In this document: one piece after another, positions 59,377 through 64,000 of the stretch
Position numbering within the stretch: the stretch's first letter is position 1
How the letters are laid out: every line of letters begins with the position of its first letter
Source: Mugil cephalus
Taxonomy: Eukaryota; Chordata; Actinopteri; Mugiliformes; Mugilidae
Length of the DNA stretch: 64,000 bases
Direction of reading: 5' to 3'
NCBI RefSeq assembly: GCF_022458985.1
Contig: NC_061783.1
Coordinates: 14,763,913 to 14,827,912, forward strand
Program-made: the position numbers and the translations under genes
The notes under the pieces: model-generated
What the model was told of the DNA's origin: nothing
The model's database searches: none
Seen by the model: the letters and a program-made list of their open reading frames with translations, nothing else

Positions 59377-59728
59377 GTTAGCGGCTTCCGTCAGACAGTT
59401 TCTACCTGCTCGACATAGCTTGGTCAAAGTGCTGTATTCCCGTTCCTCCTCTGTCCCTCTGAGCTAAATGAACAGCAGCGAGGACGCCTCACTGAGTCGT
59501 GCCTTTATCGCTACAGCTCAAGGTGCATTTTGCCACCAGGGTTGCCAGGTCGGCGCTTTCAGCTGACATCCCCCTACCGAGACAAAGTCAAAATCAACTT
59601 CCGGATTAGCTGCTGTTCGAAGAAAAAAATAAAAAAAAACAGAAGAAAAGCGAGAAATTAACTCTGTGTTTTCCTCACAACTCTAAATATATGTATTAAA
59701 ATTGATTATATGGGTATGTGTAGGATAC

Positions 59729-60327
59729 GGGTGTCAAATATACGGCCCGCGGGTCAAAAACTGCCCGCTAGAGGATATAATCTGGGCCGCTGCATGAATG
59801 TGCAAAGTGCGAAAATTACATAGAAGACTGCACTTTTTCAATAAAAATAAATTTTAGCCTAATTTGTCCACTGTTTTAATAACAGAAGACCTAGGACTAA
59901 ACAGCAGACAGCAAATTGGACTTATTTTTCTAAAGCCATTTCTTTTTTTAAGGATGGTTTATCAAATTATTAAATGGAAACATTCTCTTTATGTACTTGT
60001 CCTTTGCACTGAAACTAGGGTGACCAGATGTCCTCTTTTCCCCCGATATGTCCTCTTTTTGAATCCTAAAAATGTGTCAAACTCGGACTTTGACACAATT
60101 TCAAACTTGTCGAGGATTTTGTTCTACTACAACCTCATTCTGGTCGCCCTACTAAAGCAAATTAAAGAAATATGGAGTTGTCGCTACTTATACGTTACTT
60201 ATACTTAGAACACTTGTTACTTACTTATTATACTTATACGCTATTATGCTGTTATATTACTGGTCTGGGGCCCTTAATATCAAAATCGGTTGTATGTGGC
60301 CCACAGACTAAAATGAGTTTGACACCC
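59729..60327. mobile_element. Non-autonomous DNA transposon between dgat1 and tbc1d20
   Basis: Inverted ends GGGTGTCAAA (59729-59738) and TTTGACACCC (60318-60327) enclose degraded sequence with GGCCCGCGGGTC near one end and GTGGCCCACAGACTAAAATG near the other. This fits a hAT-like repeat common in fish. I could not find a clear target-site duplication. Confidence 0.6.
60016..60151. mobile_element. Small DNA element nested inside the 59.7-kb transposon
   Basis: Inverted ends TAGGGTGACCAGAT and ATTCTGGTCGCCCTA bound 136 bases containing GTCCTCTTTTCCCC and TGTCCTCTTTTTG. It interrupts the outer element. Confidence 0.6.
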
Positions 60328-60920
60328 ATTGGCCTTCTTTCTGGGATCACACTTAATTCAAACTAGCAGCCTTATTTAAAAGAAAAACAATCCGTCTGAT
60401 TATAATGTGTAAGCTTTAACAACCTGAGAGGTATAATTCAAGAATTGGTGGTCTATGGTAACTCTTGGCGTGTCCCAAACTGAACCAGTACTCAGTTCAC
60501 TGCCAAGTCAAAAGCACGAAATAGTTTGAGACACTGTTGAAGTTTAACATATTTATTCAACACGTGCTATATTATACTTAAAATCAGTGTTATTATTGTG
60601 ATTATAGACCTCATTTTAAGTAGCTTAAATTTCAACAAGAAGTGGCCTGAATACCACTGACAATGGTGTCCATTTCATAATTTTACCCAAGTCTGAAAGG
60701 AAGCGCTTTCAATATTAGGACTACAAATCTGCAATCAAGTCAGGTTGCAGTGCAATCCCAGTATAAGCCAATCGTGTACTTGCATCCGGTCACGTGTCAT
60801 TTCTGCCCAATTAGAGCGCAGCAGTTTGTTGTTTGCTAGGTTGAGTCAGTCAGCGACAGCTGTTGAGGGAAGCTCAGTCGCTGTGGCAGATATTGACAGT
60901 TTTTTACCTGTTTAGAGTCA

Positions 60921-60994
60921 TGTTTTTGTTCGACAGTTCGCCTATGGTACAATAAAAACTTAGTCATTCGGTGGTCCTTTTTTAAATGGGATGA
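60921..60994 (+). promoter_or_regulatory. Upstream open reading frames in the tbc1d20 leader
   Basis: An ATG at 60921 opens an 11-codon frame that ends with TAA at 60954-60956. A second ATG at 60986 gives ATGGGATGA, whose stop codon overlaps the proposed main start at 60991. Both would lie in the 5' leader if transcription starts before 60920. Such frames often lower translation of the main frame; that effect is inferred. Confidence 0.4.
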
Positions 60995-63900
60995 AGAGAC
61001 TCAAGAAGAAGAAACAAAACGGGGGAGTGGAGGTGAATGGGAATGGACCTGGCATAAGAGGTAAATCAACCGCAGACAGCTAACGTTAGTTTTTTTTTTT
61101 TATATAAATCCTTATAAGACGTTCAGTCTTATGTGTTTTTATATAACTTAGTAACACACCTCTTCCTCAATTCAAACTACTTTGTATGTTTCTCTTACTG
61201 CGGTATATCGGTTGTACGTCTGCATAAGGACAGAAACTTGACTGTGTGGTGAAGTCTAATTTAATTTCATGCTGTTAATGCAGCAAGCTGTTGCTAACTA
61301 GACAATGCGTGTAACCACTCACTGCCGCTTTGTGTTCACTTGTTTGTGGGTGTAAGCTTCAGCTACACGTCTCTGAATGCTGCTTGCGTGGCAGCCTGTC
61401 AGCCAGTTTGGAAACTTGGAGACCTTGGAAGATTACAGCTGATAGCCCGACAGAGAAGACACGGAAGTGGTCCTGTTATTCCCTGGGGCAGAGCTATTAA
61501 TATTTACTCATCACTGAGCAAGTAGTTCAGCCCTCCAAGACAATACATTACTCAGCACATCGAATTTACATACCTCTGTGTTAAGTCATTGGTTTTACGT
61601 AATGGCTTTGTTTACAAGAAACAGTTTAGATTTCAATAAAACAGGTGCCACTTTGTGAGAGTTGATGCATAACACTCTTCTTCCTAATTTCTTTCTTCTC
61701 GTGTCCCTTCTTTTTGTTTCTTTGTCAATGTTTACATTTCACTTTGTGTCTCCTCTATACGTCCTGCTTACACTGTTTGCTGTCTCTCATTCACTGGTCT
61801 CTCTCCATTACAGAACCGGATTGCGGGAGGAAACAGAAGCTCACCGTGATCCATCAGGCTTTGATCAGGTTGAAACAATATTGCAATAGTGGCTTATTGA
61901 AGTCTGACTGTTCATTAGCTTGATGTGCTTTGAAGCTAGTTTCATATTTCCATCCAAACTTGTGACACTGAAGGTTAAGCTGTGTTAAGTAGACAGGCCT
62001 TTTTTGTATTACCCTTAAAATCTTTATGTATTCTTTACTAAAAATTGTTAAGTTTTCCCATTTGCTTAAGTCCTCTATTAGAGCTACAACTATAGGCACT
62101 GAGTGTGTTTTCTCAAAGCAGAATCTCTCTCCCTTTGCACATGTTTATTATATATAGTGGCCGTTATTAAATCCATGCTAAGATGTGCATACAGAAATTA
62201 TTGATATGTTCTCAGGGAATGTGGTGACAGGGTTCATGAGGATTTAAGTGTTAGGAGGTCGCTGGAGGTACAAACAAACACAACAGTTTTCTTTGTTTGG
62301 TTCGCTTAGGAATGTGGAGACCTATCATGCTGCATTTAGTCCAGGACAGATATAGAGAGGAGACGGGTGAGACGAAGGATTGAGAATATTAAAAATATAT
62401 GTATATACGTCAACCTGAAACATGACCTCGTTCAAATTATGTCTTGTTAAAGGATTAAATACAAGCAATAATGTTATTCAAGTCATTCAAATGGCAGATT
62501 AATGCACCGGAAACAATACATTTATAAAATTTATAGATTAAAAACTAAATGAAGATCTCAGTAGCTCTAATTGATTTTTTGAATGGAGGGGTAGGATTTG
62601 AGAACTGGGACACATTGCACTGAAAAATGGTTTAACTGTGAACTGTGGTTTTTAAATGGACAGGGATCCAGTGGACATCGAGACCCTGAGGAGAGCAGCG
62701 GCTAGTAAAGGAGGACTGCTGACTGATGAACTTAGGAGAAAAGTGTGGCCCAAACTCCTGAACATAAATGTGTATGATCTGCCACATAAACCCGGTTAGT
62801 ATAATCACATTAGGAATCTGGTCAGTTGAGGATTCATCATAATATGAACTTTTCAATGTGTTCTGTATAGGGATGTAAGGATGCATCACGAGATAGTTAA
62901 AAATCAATGCAAACGTGCCACGATTCAAATCAGCTCAGATGAAAAATTAATCGATGCCCTTTTTAAACAGCAGAGGGTGTAATCTAGTTTTGAGTTCACT
63001 GGTTTAACATCATCACCACATAGCAAAAAGAGATTCTCTTTATTTATTTATTCCTTAAAGAGAAATTTTAATTTGTAGTCCTTCTATACCTAAATACATA
63101 TGTTTAAATTTAATTTGAAACATGCATTCATTACATAGATTGTGTTTTGAAGTTACATCCTACCCCCGAAATGTTAATTTTTTGTCTGAGAAATAATTAA
63201 AGGAATCTATTTCAGCCACAATTTGTCTATAAGCTTATTCTGTTAAAAAAAAAATAATAATAAGTGAGTAAATTGTATCGTTAACTCAGTATCCGCAATC
63301 ATATCGAATCGTGAGTCGAGTGTATCGTTACATCCCTAGTTCCTTATGATTCTACGTGTTACTAATAACAGTAATAACCACGACATGTCTCATGTTGTAG
63401 GTCGGGATGTGAGGGAGAACCACAAGGACTACAACCAAGTTCTGCTGGACGTCAGGAGGTCTATGAAGAGGTTCCCTAAAGGTGGCTCAGTGTGTTTGTG
63501 TGTGTGACATGTGTATGACGTGTGTGTTATCTCTAAAGATAGCGGCATAGCTTAGCGTTTATCAGACTGTACATCTGTACTCACAGCAGCATGGAGTTAT
63601 CTGGCAAAGCAACCAATGAGCTGAGTTAAAGCTTCACCAGAGAACACTTAACAGGAAAAATCATATGAAACGAACAACATGTTTTCTGAGTATCGTCGTT
63701 GCCGCATTGAGAAAAAGCTTGACTCATGACATTGTCACACAGTGGAAGTTTGGTTTCCCCAAACTGTACATCGACTTCGCATGTCAGTAATAAACAGGGA
63801 AACACAGAAAAAGCAGAGTGCTACACAAAAGAGGTATAACATAATATGACAGCAACATGTAGTTTCTCATCGGTTGTGTGTAGTTCTAGTTACCAGGCTT

Positions 63901-64000
63901 TTTTTTAAAGTGAACCATTTTGCATTTCCTGTACGTGTACATTGAGGTCACAACGGTGATGTGACAATTAAGTGTGTGTGTGTTATCCTTTGTAGTTATA
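60991..64000 (+). CDS. tbc1d20: TBC1 domain family member 20 (TBC1D20), 5' part only
   Basis: TBC1D20 is a membrane-anchored GTPase-activating protein for Rab1 and Rab18 at the ER, acting in ER-Golgi traffic and lipid-droplet and autophagosome biology. Exons seen: 60991-61060, 61814-61868, 62664-62794 and 63401-63481, joining in phase to 112 complete codons. A possible fifth exon begins at 63996, after TTTGTAG, and runs off the window. The protein opens with a Lys-rich stretch (MKRLKKKKQNGG), then VIHQAL. Exon 3 gives the start of the TBC region, GGLLTDELRRKVWPKLLN, close to human GGLLTDEIRRKVWPKLLN. Exon 4 gives KDYNQVLLDVRRSMKRFP. The catalytic Arg and Gln fingers lie in later exons. The N-terminal exon is poorly conserved in this family, so the start is less certain than the rest. 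A MITE fills most of the intron between exons 3 and 4. Confidence 0.9.
62868..63339. mobile_element. MITE in tbc1d20 intron 3 (TAGGGATGTAA ends)
   Basis: Inverted ends TAGGGATGTAAGGAT and GTATCGTTACATCCCTA flank 472 bases with short ATCGAATCGTGAGTCGAG-type motifs near the right end. This resembles a hAT-type MITE frequent in fish. It occupies most of the 606-base intron. Confidence 0.6.

Larger units (their letters stand above)
59377..60990. other. Divergent intergenic region between dgat1 and tbc1d20
   Basis: The two genes point away from each other about 1.6 kb apart. The first 200 bases next to dgat1 are relatively CG-rich and should hold its promoter and 5' UTR. The middle is taken up by a degraded transposon with another nested in it (59729-60327). 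The last 150 bases before tbc1d20 contain TGAGTCA at 60842-60848 (AP-1-like), which may belong to its promoter, and two upstream ATGs. Confidence 0.55.

Overview
This is a piece of a vertebrate nuclear genome, almost certainly from a ray-finned (teleost) fish. Genes are split into short exons with GT-AG introns, the DNA is AT-rich with long CA/TG microsatellites, there are many small degraded transposons of fish type, and the encoded proteins are close to vertebrate SLC45A4, GPR20, CFAP20, DGAT1 and TBC1D20. All gene names rest on translating and splicing the exons by eye and comparing them with remembered family sequences; no database was searched.

Layout. 1-17616: no coding exon found; probably the 5' flank or a long first intron of slc45a4. 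17617-26251 (+): thirteen in-phase exons of slc45a4, a membrane transporter of the SLC45 (MFS) family, lacking only its N-terminal exon(s), followed by a probable long 3' UTR to about 31.2 kb. 31.2-34.5 kb: intergenic DNA with a MITE and a decayed LINE reverse-transcriptase fragment. 34520-37211 (-): gpr20, an orphan class A GPCR, here in four coding exons; slc45a4 and gpr20 are also neighbours in human 8q24.3. 37.2-41.5 kb: AT-rich spacer. 41768-43322 and 44149-45917 (+): two complete tandem copies of cfap20, a ciliary axoneme protein. 46.3-48.5 kb: spacer and probable dgat1 3' UTR. 48527-59376 (-): complete dgat1 in 17 exons, the ER enzyme that makes triacylglycerol. 59.4-61.0 kb: divergent intergenic region with a nested transposon. 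60991 to the window end (+): first four exons of tbc1d20, a Rab GAP.

The most unusual part is the cfap20 pair. The duplicated unit is about 2.3-2.4 kb and includes the promoter, and both promoters carry RFX X-box-like sites expected of a ciliary gene. Both copies have intact reading frames and splice sites. They differ as a mosaic: exons 1 and 4 encode identical protein, while exon 2 differs at seven of 27 residues. The second copy also has a duplicate of its own intron 1/exon 2 junction lodged in intron 4, a changed poly(A) signal, and a stop codon directly at the last splice acceptor. Two piggyBac-like MITEs sit next to coding exons, one ending 26 bp before a slc45a4 splice acceptor. The genes do not form one pathway; apart from slc45a4-gpr20 and the cfap20 pair, the grouping looks like ordinary vertebrate gene order.
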